A stretch of DNA of 64,000 nucleotides from Malurus cyaneus samueli (lineage: Eukaryota; Chordata; Aves; Passeriformes; Maluridae): the NCBI GenBank assembly GCA_009741485.1, contig CM019214.1:27542081-27606080 (forward strand). Reading direction: 5' to 3'. Shown here piece after piece: positions 52,680 through 64,000 of the stretch (position 1 is the stretch's first letter; every line of letters begins with the position of its first letter). The notes beneath the pieces were generated by a model. That model saw only the letters and a program-made list of their open reading frames with translations. It did no database searches and had not been told where the DNA came from. The translations under genes and the position numbers were made by a program.

Positions 52680-53440
52680 GCAGGATAAGGCAACCCTGGA
52701 TGTGGGACAGGACAACCCGGGATGTGGGACAGACTGGGGAACCAGAAGCTGGAGAGCAGTGCCATGGAAAGGGACCTGCGGGTCCTGGTCAGTGGCCAGT
52801 TGAATCTGAGTCAGCAGTGCCCTGGCAGCCAGGAGGGACAACCCTGTCCTGGGGGCATCAGGGACAGCATCGCCAGCCGGGCAAGGGAGGGGATTGTCCC
52901 GCTCTGCTCTGACCTGGGGCAGCCTCACCTCGAGGGCTGGGGGCAGTTTTGGGTGCCACAACATAAAAAAGACATTGAACTGTTAGAGGGAGTCCAGAGG
53001 AGGGCAACAAAGATGGTGAAGGGCTTTGAGGGGAAGTTGTGTGAGGAGTGGCTGAGGTCCCTTGATCTGTTCAGCCTGGAGGAGACTGAGGGGAGACTTC
53101 ACTGTGGTTTAGAACTTCCTCATGGGGGGAAGATGAGGGGCAGGCACTGATTTCTTCTCTCTGGTGACAGTGGCAGGGCTCAAGGGAATGGTGTGAAGTT
53201 GTGTCAGGGAAGGTTTAGGTTGGATGTTACGGAAAGGTCCTTCACCCAGAGGGTGGGTGGACACTGGAACAGGCTCCCCAGGGAAGTGGTCACAGCACCA
53301 ACCTGACAGAGTTCAAGAAGCATTTGGACAATGCTCTCAGACACAGGGTGTGACTCCTGGGGTGACCTGCCTAGGGCCAGGAGCTGGACTTTAAAGATCC
53401 TTCTGGGCCCCTTCCAATTCAAGAGATTCTATGATTCTGA
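52680..53440 (+). mobile_element. CR1 LINE fragment (end of ORF2 plus 3' tail)
   Basis: Shares a long near-identical block with the copy at 3,245-4,170 (GCCCTGGCAGCCAGGAGGGA through GGGAGGGGATTGTC). It continues through LLEGVQRRATKMVKGFEGKL and the CR1 3' region to GAGATTCTATGATTCTGAT. The copy starts further downstream in ORF2 than the other one, so no catalytic motif remains. At its left end a 22-bp unit is tandemly repeated (52,691-52,712 and 52,713-52,734). It is antisense to COL4A1. Confidence 0.92.
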
Positions 53441-56400
53441 TAAGGAGTACTGGTTGAGAAATAAAAGTGACCCAAAGAACAGAGGCAGTTTGTCCCAAGT
53501 TGATGAAGGAGGAGAAGAAGGACATTCACATGGCAGAATTGTAGGACTCTCCACAGGATCGCATTTAAGGTCATGAATTGCATTTTTACTCTATCTGGCA
53601 TTCCTTTCAGCTCCAACTAAAATTAGGGAAGAAAAACAAAAAAGCATAACTAATTTACAGACTTCAACAGAAATCTGAATCCAAACATCTGCAGTCACAA
53701 ACATACTCACACCACAGCATTCACAGAAGGAACATACTCTAGAGTGATTTACAAACTGCGCACACCAGCAGAATGGCTGGGAGGATGGATGCTGTTTGCC
53801 AAAACAAAAAATGGACCCAGATTGAAAAAAGTTATGTTTGGTTTTTTTATTTGATATGTACCCAGACTTATCTGGCTCCTTGCCACAATTTCTTCCAAAA
53901 AGAGACAAAAGTGGTGCTAAATAGGCCATGTGAATCAAAACACCTTCAAGAGGTTCTGAACATCCAACAAGTTTTGAGGAACTAAGTAAGAATATTGCTG
54001 GATAGACACAACACTTAAAGTATCCAATGTAAGCAATGAGAAACCACTGGACAAAACGTATACAAAGTTTAGTTTAGAAACAGCATTAACATTAATATCG
54101 CCTCTGTAAAAATCAAAATAAACTTCACAATTTTCACATTTACAGGGCACTAAGCAGAACCAAACCACCGCAGTAGATTCTTTCAACAATGTTGCACCTA
54201 TCACATCACCTAAAATTATGATCAGAAACTTCAGAGTACTTGACAACTTTGACAAATCTTGCTCCTCATTTAGATTTGGCCATATGAGTGCAACTTTGGG
54301 CACACTTTTCTTTAGTAAATATGATTACATTTGGTCTCATTTTCTGACTCAAAGAGCTTTAAGAGTTTAAGATGCACTCCAGCTGGCCAAAGCAAAACAA
54401 GATCACCACAAATTCTCTTATCTTCAGTATAGGATCCTGACTTTCTCACTATTTATTAGTAATGCTTATGTATTCAACATAGAAGCTTTATTTCTCACAT
54501 GATAAAAATTTTGCATCCTCTATTAAGAACAACGTTATAAAGTCATCTCATGTCTCCACACTTGGTAGATCTTCTGAAATAATTCAAAATATCACAACCA
54601 AAGTTAGGAGCTGCTTAGGTAAAGACAGTTATTTTAATTGCAAAAACAAAAAAAATCTGGTTTTATCTCAGAAGCAGGTCACCATCACAGGATGTATTGA
54701 ATGGTTGTCTTGAAATGTACACATAAAAAATATGAATGCTCAAATCAAGGCCTCATGTAACAATATCTTGAATCACTTTTTAGATCACAGAGCCACCATT
54801 TCATCTCTTGGAAAAACTCTATACAAAAATAGCATCTGTCGGAAGATGGAAACATCAAGCAACTAGTACCACAAAGATTCTGCTATACTCATTAAGAGAA
54901 CATCCTTCTTCCTTTGGTCTTATTTTTCACATGCTTCCTTCCTTTGAGGTGGCTGTGTGTCACCATTTTGTAAGGAAGAAAGAGTTTGAATTTTATCATT
55001 GCAAAACTTCAAATGTATTATTTCCAGAATTTCTAAATAATTGTGGAGGAGTAATAGAGCATTAAAAAAAATTTTTTGTCCCTTCTACAAAAAAAAAACC
55101 CCAAACAAAACGCTTACATTAAAAATGCTTTATTTTTTTCTCAACAAGGGTGAGATTAATTTCAAATACCTCATGAAAATTTTCATTCTAAAGTAAAAGG
55201 CAGAAATACAATTGACTTCCATAGCTTCTTTCTTACAAACAAACTCTCTTGGTCCTTTCTATTTTGAGTGCTACTTGTGATATAGGCACCACCTTTTAAA
55301 CATTTGAATCACAAGGAAACTTCGAATAGGTTCTAACACATGTGTAAAAGCACAGAAAGCTTCTGCTTATTTCTGACCAGAAGACACCACTAGCAGTGAA
55401 ATGTTGTCTTAAGGGTACTGTTGGCACTGAAAAGCCCAAGGACAAACAAAACTAGTCTCCAAATGCTCACACTGTTCTATTCTGGAGAATTCTTAGACTG
55501 GCTTCTTTTACAAGCACACACCTGGTATGACAGACACATTTCCAGCTCACATCCTAATCCTACTCTTGGCATTTTGTGGTGCGCCTTAGCCATGTCCTGA
55601 GTGGAAACTTCCGCACCAGTGACAGGTCCCTGGAGATTTTATTGCATTTTATAGCTGACTTGTATGGTAATGTGACAGATTTGTTCCACCTCGTGCAGGC
55701 ATGCAGCACCATTAATGTTTAGCTGTTGGTTTCCTCTACCAATTCACATTCTTTCACTGTGTAGCACGACCAGATTTGGACTTGGATGACCATGAAGTGG
55801 CAAGAGCTGTTCTAGCAATGCAAATGCAGTACCTGGATAATGCCCAGGGAATTCATGACCCTACTAGCTAGTTTACATGACCATTCTTAAAGCAAATTAA
55901 TTGTAATGTATAAATGCATCTCACAGATGCAGTTCATAAGTCAGTGAATTTGTTGCATACTCATGAGTTTTCAGAAAGCCGAGTGGCCATATTATAAAAC
56001 CCAGTTTCAAAATCTGTCTTTGAAAAGCAGTTGAGGAAAATCCTCAAACTATTTCTGAAGGAAAAAAAAAAAAGTCAAAAAGTAGTTTATCTATATCTTT
56101 CAGAAAAATGACTAGAATTTTCTGAGACTGCCAGAAGTGATAGTCACTCACTGTAACACTGAACAGAAATACACTACGCATGCAGCACATTTCCAGAAAG
56201 GGAATCCCTGTTTCCCACAGCAGGAGCAGTTGTAGGAAAGAGCCTTTCTTTTACTTAACAGAATGTTTAGTTCTACAGCAGCAACCAACCTCCTTCCAGT
56301 AACAGGAACTTCTTTAAACCCAACTCTGGCACAGACAATGTTATCTTTTGCCGTGCAAAACCCCCCTGAAAAGACAAACTGTGACCACAGCACCCCACAC

Positions 56401-59400
56401 CTACATGTCTGAAATACACCATGTACAATCGTTTCTCTTATCAATGACAGTTCACCTTCTCTCTTTGACATGGTCTACTGAAGGTCACTAACAAGTTTGC
56501 TTTGAGCTGCCTAGGATAACCCTAAATGCATTACTGGTCAGCTATGACAATCCTGAGTTCTTGTATAGGGGTGGCACTCAAATGAAAGCCACAGTTTTAT
56601 CTGTGTTGGGTGATGCCACTTTTCAAGATTGGCCACCTTTAAAATGCAAGATGTAGTGAATCCATTTCAAATGCCCATCAAGTAAAGCTAAATCATCCTT
56701 TGGCAAAAAAATGACTAGGTTTAAAGAGCAGAGTAAGAATGTTAAAATAGAAGCTTCACAGATTTTTAAGGAGAGTTTATTTGACTTCTAGGAGAGTTGC
56801 ATGAGAAACAACTTCTCCTAGGAGTGAAGTCATCACCAGGCCATATGAATCAAGTAGAGATATTTAAGGTACTTCCAAATCATGGCACACTTGTATTTCA
56901 TTACTAAAGAAATTACAATAATATTTCTAGAAATAAATAATACAGAAATTTGGCTAACTTGGTTAGCTTGGCTAACTTTCATGAATCAGCATCTCACATT
57001 TTTGTAGAACTTAAGTACAGGAGGAACACACCTCCCTTTTTTTGGGCTTCTAAGTAATGATGAAAACTACTAAAAAAAATAGTTATTTGCATCACTCCAC
57101 GGAACTGTGTTTGCCTGCAGTTTAGAATACCAAAGATCTGGGGTTTTATTATAATTACACACACCAAGTCTAAGCTCTGAAAAGAAATGTCATCTCAAAT
57201 TACAAAGATGTGTCACTGTAACAATACAGTCTTCCTTTTCCCACTAGGGGATGCATTATCTTCATGACAAATACAGTGCTTAAAAAACCCAGAAACACTA
57301 AATCCATGGTTCATGTAATTTAATGTAAGTCGCATATATGTCCAAGGCCATATGCTAACCAAATTAAGAGAACAATATATTGGCTCTGTCTTCTTGCTCA
57401 ACTGCCCCAAAACATATGTTTTGTGTAAAATGTAAGCAGTGCTGAAAAGCTGTGCTACATGGGAGGGCAAGCAGGCAGGGCGAGGAAAGAGCCTTTCAGG
57501 AGACACTGGAATTTTCTTCAACATTGACTGGCATGTTGGCAACACACATCCTCACCCTGAGAAAGACTAAAATTGCTCTCTGCCCCCAAACAGGTCTGCA
57601 CTGAGTCCAACCATATTCACTGAAGTTTTTCAAAACTGTTTCATAACTCCAATTAGAATTCAGTCTCAAAGATGATTAAAAATTTACAGTTATAGGCAAT
57701 ATATGAAAAATCTTTGAGAATAATAAATTTGACGACCAAGAAAAAACAGCATTGGACAGAGGTAAAGACTTCTCTTTGTGAAGCACATTTTAAAAACTTT
57801 CTGATAAAAGAAAATCTTCACTAATGTTTCTTCCTTTTTCTTTTTCTTGTTTTCACATTTCTTGACTGACATTTGAATAAAATGTAAACAAAGGGTCAGG
57901 AGAAACAGTCAGTTAGGCTCTCCATCTGATGTACAACCCTAAAAAAAAAAGACCTAAAGAGCGTCTAAACTTTTTGTACATTGTTTTTCATGCAGTTTGA
58001 GGTGCATTCAAGCAAAGCAGTTTTGCTTATAACAATCACCAATTGCCCTTTCTTGAAATAAAAAACAAACACAATTTTTGGAAAGGACATCCCTTTTGCA
58101 TCTTACAAAAGAGGAGATGGGGACCAAAGTAACTTAGGAATATAGTGTGTGAATAGGTTTAATTAGTTTTCCAAGAGTTCATTGATGCACACTGAAACTG
58201 ACTTTAATTGCCAATATTTGAGACAACTATAGGATATCATGTAATGCCTAACAGTCCTTCAGCTCCTCTGAAGCAAAATAAATTTCACTGAAGGTATCTC
58301 ATAGCTCGTTGTCTATGTGCTGAATTTCCACTGGTGTATACTAGCAGTTAAATGCCGTGTTTCCTATAAAAGTTGAAAAACAAGAACATAGAATCTGAAA
58401 AAGAGAACTCAAGAATCAACTACACCTGCTCCACCCAGTGCTTGTCCGGTCTTTCCTAAAACTTAGTCATTTAGTGACCAATCTGAATCCTTCCCCTACA
58501 AATTTAATGCTTCTTGTCTCACCTGGAGAACAAGAAGATTTTATTCTTACCAACTTAAAAATAACTTTTTATACAGCTAAAGACTGGTGGGTGTTTTTCC
58601 TTTTCTCACATTTCAGTGGAGTGATGTCCCTCCTTTTCCTCCAGATAGGATACACAAGCCTCCCGTGGAACACAGCACAGTACTGTCTCCTTCTGTCATT
58701 TGACCCAAATATGACATTTGCATCACCAAGCAGATGAGACATGTTAAAATCATTACTGAAATCACCGTTATCTGCTGCTGAGCCACTCGCTACCGTGTTA
58801 CAGAGCCACGGAGCTGATTTAGTGCAGCTGGTGCCAGCATCAGCCGCGCGGGTGTTTATTTACATGGGTGCTTCCACTCTGTTTAGTCCGCCAGGGATCT
58901 TTCTGGAGAATTTGAGACAAACTGAGTAGTCTGAATCAGTTCACAGGTATTCCTTTCCCAGTGTTTGAAGGGGGTTACTACAGCTGCTCTGCCCTCACAT
59001 AACTTCTCAAAGGTAGCTGCTGACAACTGTGAGATTGCTACAGCCCACTCACCGAAGGTGGAGCTGAGTCTGTCTCAGTCAACTCACTCAGCCATGCCAC
59101 CCTAAGAAATCACCCTGTTCTCCTCCCACAAAAGACTATTTTGAAAGGAATAATTCTGTTTTTCACAGGCTAATGAAGTTGAACTGGCTCAGACTAGGAC
59201 AATTACATCAGAAATAATGACAGTACAGTGCTAAGAGTAAGAAGATAGAGCCAACCATACCAGGCATAACACAACTACACCCTGATTGTTCTTATGTGCT
59301 GGAACTTCAGGCTCAAGTTCATGAGGCAGTGCTGTAGGTCCACCAGTCGTTGATGTAAGCACAGCCACTGAAAGCAGACCTTGCCCTGACCCCCTCCTCA

Positions 59401-62400
59401 GCAGCACAAGTGTGCAGTGGACTGGGTACATGAAAGCCATTTCCCAAAAATTAACATAATAAAGGGTTCTTAAAGCATCAAAACTTGAGTCAAATCAACT
59501 CCCTGCCCTGTTTTACCACAGAACTGGACGAATTCCTGTGGCAGCACAAGAAGGGGCAGAGTTCAGGAGTAGGAGTAAGCTCCTGGGAGTGGGCAGGGGC
59601 AGCAGAGAGAGACTGCTTCATCTAATGGCTCTGCAGCTTAAAAAAAACTAGACTGCAAGTGCTGCCATGAGTCTGAGTCATGAGGGTCAAATGACTTTAA
59701 AATAACCATCTAATTTAAGTAGGTTCTAGCTTGCTCCCTCCCCAAGATAGCTCAGACTCCTGATGATGCATGCATTAACCACCTGAACATATAAGCCTCA
59801 GTCATGAGAATTTCATCTCCAGTTACTAAGGTGCAACTTGTTGCCTTTTGGTTTTCTCTTACCATCTGCAAGCCCAAGGGGTCTCTACTGTGCCCCCTGA
59901 TCCTTTTATTTCATTCAGCCCTTTCCAAGTTCGTCCCTATATGTCCGTGGTACTTACTTATAAAGGTTCCTAGTAATTTGGCTTCCGTGCCATTTTCTGG
60001 GGAATGTGCTCCAAGTCCCTTAATCTCTTCAGTGAATCTCTCGGTTTCCGATTACTTTCTGATTTTCCCATTGCGGTTGTATAGTTTATGCTGCTTAAAA
60101 GTAAAACACTAACTGTTTAGTCTTGCTTCCATCCAGATCCTACCAAAGCATCCCTGAGTCTGTTGAAGAGAGTCTACTTCAACTTTATTCTTCCAACTAT
60201 TTTCTACTTCTTCCATTTTTGAGAAATTATCAAAACTATAATTCACAACCATCACCAACCACAATTCGCAATTCCACACCGTTTTTATAATCTCTAAAAG
60301 TTCATCTGAACAGGTGAAAACCAAATCTAAAAGGCCCATGTCCCTAAAATTCCATTTTTTGTCTCAATAGACCAATACTCCTACAATGTCTCTTTTCAGC
60401 CTGAGAAGTTACTCACAATTTCCCACTTTGCCACGAAAAATGCTATACCAGGCAACTGATATATCATTGTGCTAAACTCATTTTTGTAGGATGAACCCTA
60501 GTAACCAGGATATTAAGGACCAAAAACTGTAATTCAAGAACACAGACTAGGAAAATATGCACTCGCAAAAAGCAGCATTATGAAACTTCATGAAAATTTT
60601 GACATTAATGAAAGAGAATTTTATTATCTGTTCATTCTAATTTCTCTGCCACCCCCACAAACATCCCTGGACAGCAGACACATTATCCCTCCTATTCTAA
60701 GGATGTGTATCTAATCCATTACAGGCCATGCTTGGGTCCACAGAGCAAGCTGTAGTAAGCTGCTAGATTAGTTCCAAGCCAAACATTAACTCTCAATGAA
60801 AAAGAATCCCAGATGCTTGGGGAGAAAGGGGGTGGATTAGAAATGTTTGCTGCATTACACAGTGCACTAGGTAATAACAATGTTTGAAGCACATGAGAGA
60901 ATGAACCCAGGAGATGTGCCTTGTCCTAGATGTTTTAGCTTTATTTCAGGACTAGGTGTGAAGTTTTGATTATTCCTCTACCATCTTTCATGCATTTCAG
61001 TACACCACCAAATTAACAGGGCAATGCTACAGGCACACTTGCAATACATGCATCATCCAAATCACTCACTAATTAATAATATAAATAACTCTTTCAATTC
61101 AAAACACAGAAGCAGACCTGTTTGCCCACCAAAAAAAGCCCCATTCCTCTGATGTAAGATCAGATAATGATGGTTAGTCTAGGAGGCTGTATGATCTCAA
61201 AGCTTATTTAGCATTTAAATTCTCAGGCAGTCAGGCAGTCATCATCATTTGTTCCACAGTAAAGACCCATTTAGTGAAGAACAAAAAAAAAAGAGCCAGT
61301 GGGAGCTTACTTGCCTGTTTTTGGTTATTGGGAAGACTTTCATTGATATTCCTGGCTTGGCATATTTTTTCCACTGTACACAAAGATGACAAAGGTCATG
61401 CAATACAGCATTTAAAATTTCTCATAGAAAATAAGTGAATCATGAGTCATCCATGGGTACAGCACGTTCTTTATTTTTTCTCTCAAGTAAGAGATAGTAC
61501 CAAGTTTTTGTTCACAGCTGCACAAATGGAATATGAAATATATATATCCCTGAACATATGTTTCTAAAATTCACAGTGGAACAATTGTACTCAAGTTTTC
61601 AAAACTGAGCATACACAAGGCAGTCTGGAAGAACATCAGTAATCTTCAACAGTAAACATCTAGTGACGCACGTCTCCGACATGTTGCAATACAGGAGATT
61701 AAGACAAAAGCCATCTTCAATTAACAGATCAGTGGTGGCATCTGACCATTTGTCTTCCAAGCATTACTCACATTTGGTCAGCATAGTAAGGTTGCAGTTG
61801 CCTTTCCCACCCTCCATTGTGTCCATGCTGTCACCCTCATCCCCGTGGCAGCTCCAGGGTCCTCTCTCATGGAACAAAGGGACTAAACAGAGGCATACAT
61901 CTGTCCCCAATTTCTTCATGCTCAGAACCATGGCAGTCAATTCCAAACAGAAATGGGTTTATCCTGGGCACCCAGGGGTCCCATGTCTCCCACCTGCCTA
62001 TAGCTCAAGCAGTGTAGGGGAGGGAAAGCACAGCACCCAGCACCAAGAGCATCCAGACTTCCCAGTGAGCTCCACCACCATGGCCAACAGCCACCACAGC
62101 ACAGCTGCTTCCTCTCTCATCTCCGTTTCCAGTGATTTAAGGTAAATTTTTTCCCACATGCAGTTCCCTGCTGTAAAATCCATCTGCCTTAAGCTTTAGG
62201 GACAATCATCATCAGGCTCATCTGATTTTGATGATCCTGGCTTATCGAACACACTCAGATGCACAGAATTTCATGTACTGTACCAGTCCAGTAACTTATG
62301 TACTAACTTATTAACAGAAGAAAAAAAAAGAAAGGAGGGCAATGAATTATCCTACATCTACAGGCTTAGGTAGCTTTCATTTGCTGAAGCAATTTTGTGC

Positions 62401-64000
62401 TTCATAAATCAAGTTGTATATTTAACCACTTTAGGTTAATCTGTATCAGGGAGCACAGCAGAGGCAGGGTGGACATTTTGGCCAACCTTTTAGTTCAAGT
62501 ATTCAACCTCCTGCCTCTCAGCCCACACTGAGGTTCACCCTGCTGTCCTCAGGCAGGCAGAAAATTACAGTATTATGAAGGAGCTGAGGCAACAAGGCAC
62601 AAACACAAGCTAATTTCTGTTATGTCATGTAAAGTTTTGTTTAGTACAGACATGAATTAAATTGGCAGATTAATTTAATAGAGCAGAACACAAGAGTGAA
62701 AGGCATGACGGTGTGCGTTCCATTTCTGTGTGACTGAGAGCTGCCCCTATTAACTTCAAATTATCTCCTTTTATGGACTCCAACCTTTTTGTATTTTTCA
62801 CAACTGTAACTGGATGACGGGTTAAATACTCGGAAGAACGCAAGAATGTTTTTTTTCTACAGCCAACAGAGAGGGGAATTGCTGAACTCACTGCTTTGAT
62901 AAAACAGGAAACTGTATTTTGGGTGCATCTGATTCACACTGCTTCCCACCGTCACCCTTACACAGATGTGGTTTGGTCCCCCAGCCCCCATCCATGGAGG
63001 AAACTGGAAGCTCCACCAATGCTTTTGCTTCCAATTTTCCACCTGTTTATTCTACTACACTTATACTTCTTTAAAGTAAAGGACCTTCCCCAAATTCATA
63101 TGCCTATAGCTCAAAACAGGTTACTGAGAATTTTTATTTTACAACTATACTCAGCCTTCCGCTCTCCCATAAGCAAAACCAGAATGAAAGGCTACATAGC
63201 TACGGAAATATTTCCACAGCCTTTTAAAATCCAAATATCCCTATCAGACAGGCATGTTCGTTGAAGCCCACAGGACCAATCAAATCAACACAACAAGCAT
63301 TCCTTCTGTGTCCTTACCAGCACAAAGTGAAATCAGTGCCTAGTCCGATGCGCTCGGAACAAGCAGTGGCCAGGTTGGATGCTCTCTCCATCTATCACTT
63401 TAACTGCTGAGAAGGATGCTGGGAAGTGAAATGTTTCTCTCTCCCTTGAGAAAATTGAGAATCCAGGCTCTTCACAACACCAGAGCCCAGCACTGGGAGC
63501 AAGTGGTATAGAGAGCTCATTAAAGCTCCAGAGTGCATCCACAAAACAGAGGAAAGCAGCAAAGCAGAGCCTACACAAAGGCATCTTTCTCTCCTCATCT
63601 GCTGGAGCCATCTCTCACCTACAAAAGCAACTCTGCAGGCACTATTGCGCCTGGAAGTTTTAACTTTCTCTGCAATTCTTTCATCTAAATACAAAATAGG
63701 GCTCAAACTACAGAGGTGAGGAGGTTCAGTGAAACAAAGAAATCATTTGCACTTAACTGGTGTTATTCAGAGCTCAAGCCTTTCTGACAGTTTAGAAGCA
63801 CTGTTCTTCAAAAGGCCTCCTTTCTGTGAAATCCCTTTCAAGCCCAAATGTCCTGTATCTCAGCTAAATGGGGCCTGTGCAAGTTTCAGAGTTAGATCTA
63901 AATTTGTAAAAAAGATGTAACTGAGCAATAATCTATTTTAATACCGCAACTCATTTATAGCTATAAAAGCAAACGCATGGCACTTTACCCTATACAATAC

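Larger units (their letters stand above)
38159..64000 (-). other. COL4A1 intron 1 (at least 25.8 kb, incomplete)
   Basis: From exon 2 to the right edge I see no signal-peptide exon, promoter or COL4A2 exon, so intron 1 continues beyond the window. Contents: a tRNA-derived SINE (43,525-43,665), a CR1 fragment (52,680-53,440), a small direct repeat (49,285-49,314) and GC-rich stretches near 45,450-46,100 and 61,790-62,120. Open frames such as 39,638-40,069, 45,445-45,876 and 61,663-62,145 show no domain. That it is intron rather than intergenic is inferred from the known COL4A1 layout. Confidence 0.75.

Noticed and set aside
52722..53150. 142-codon plus-strand open frame as a host gene
   Set aside because: It lies within a CR1 fragment and matches the copy at 3,245-4,170.
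57240..57260. CTCF-like CCCACTAGGGGATGC
   Set aside because: Departs from the core at the invariant GGC (GAT instead), so weaker than the two motifs reported.
61663..62145. 160-codon open frame in intron 1
   Set aside because: No recognisable domain, overlapped by opposite-strand frames, no promoter or splice context; probably chance in a GC-richer patch.
38159..64000. Exon 1 / COL4A1-COL4A2 bidirectional promoter
   Set aside because: Searched for a minus-strand Met plus Leu-rich signal peptide ending at a GT donor, and for a CpG-dense promoter; none was convincing, so it is placed outside the window.

Overview
The window is vertebrate nuclear DNA, almost certainly from a bird and probably a passerine. 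It is AT-rich and intron-dominated, with three CR1-type LINE fragments and one tRNA-Ile-headed SINE with a CR1-like tail (43,525-43,665). That SINE layout matches the TguSINE1 family known from passerine birds. There are no bacterial features, operons, CRISPR arrays or phage genes.

One protein-coding gene is recognisable, on the minus strand: a type IV collagen alpha-1 chain (COL4A1). Twenty-six consecutive internal exons can be placed to the base with GT donors and AG acceptors. By the human numbering I recall they are exons 2 (38,108-38,158) to 27 (8-100). They join into one open frame of 1,927 nt (642 codons plus one base). This encodes the cysteine-rich 7S region, the first part of the Gly-X-Y triple helix and about a dozen helix interruptions. 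Exon 1 (signal peptide), the promoter and exons 28 onward (rest of the helix and the NC1 domain) lie outside the window. The gene continues off the left edge (3' side) and off the right edge (5' side).

Layout: 1-21,151 holds 25 closely spaced exons (3-27). Positions 21,152-38,107 are the 17 kb intron 2. Exon 2 is at 38,108-38,158. Positions 38,159-64,000 are at least 25.8 kb of intron 1, as expected for COL4A1, whose first exon lies far upstream beside COL4A2. CR1 fragments lie in intron 24 (antisense to the gene), intron 22 (sense) and intron 1 (antisense). The SINE is in intron 1.

The N-terminal helix exons are nearly identical to the human alpha-1 chain as I recall it, whereas interruption sequences, the shortened 7S cysteine spacing and the Hep-III-like segment diverge clearly. 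The strongest non-coding observations are the passerine-type SINE, an exact 60-bp tandem duplication in intron 13, two CTCF-like motifs and a 12-bp perfect hairpin overlapping an ideal Kozak context. I found no convincing undescribed gene system. The unusual content is lineage-specific divergence of a known gene plus intronic elements that need comparative data.
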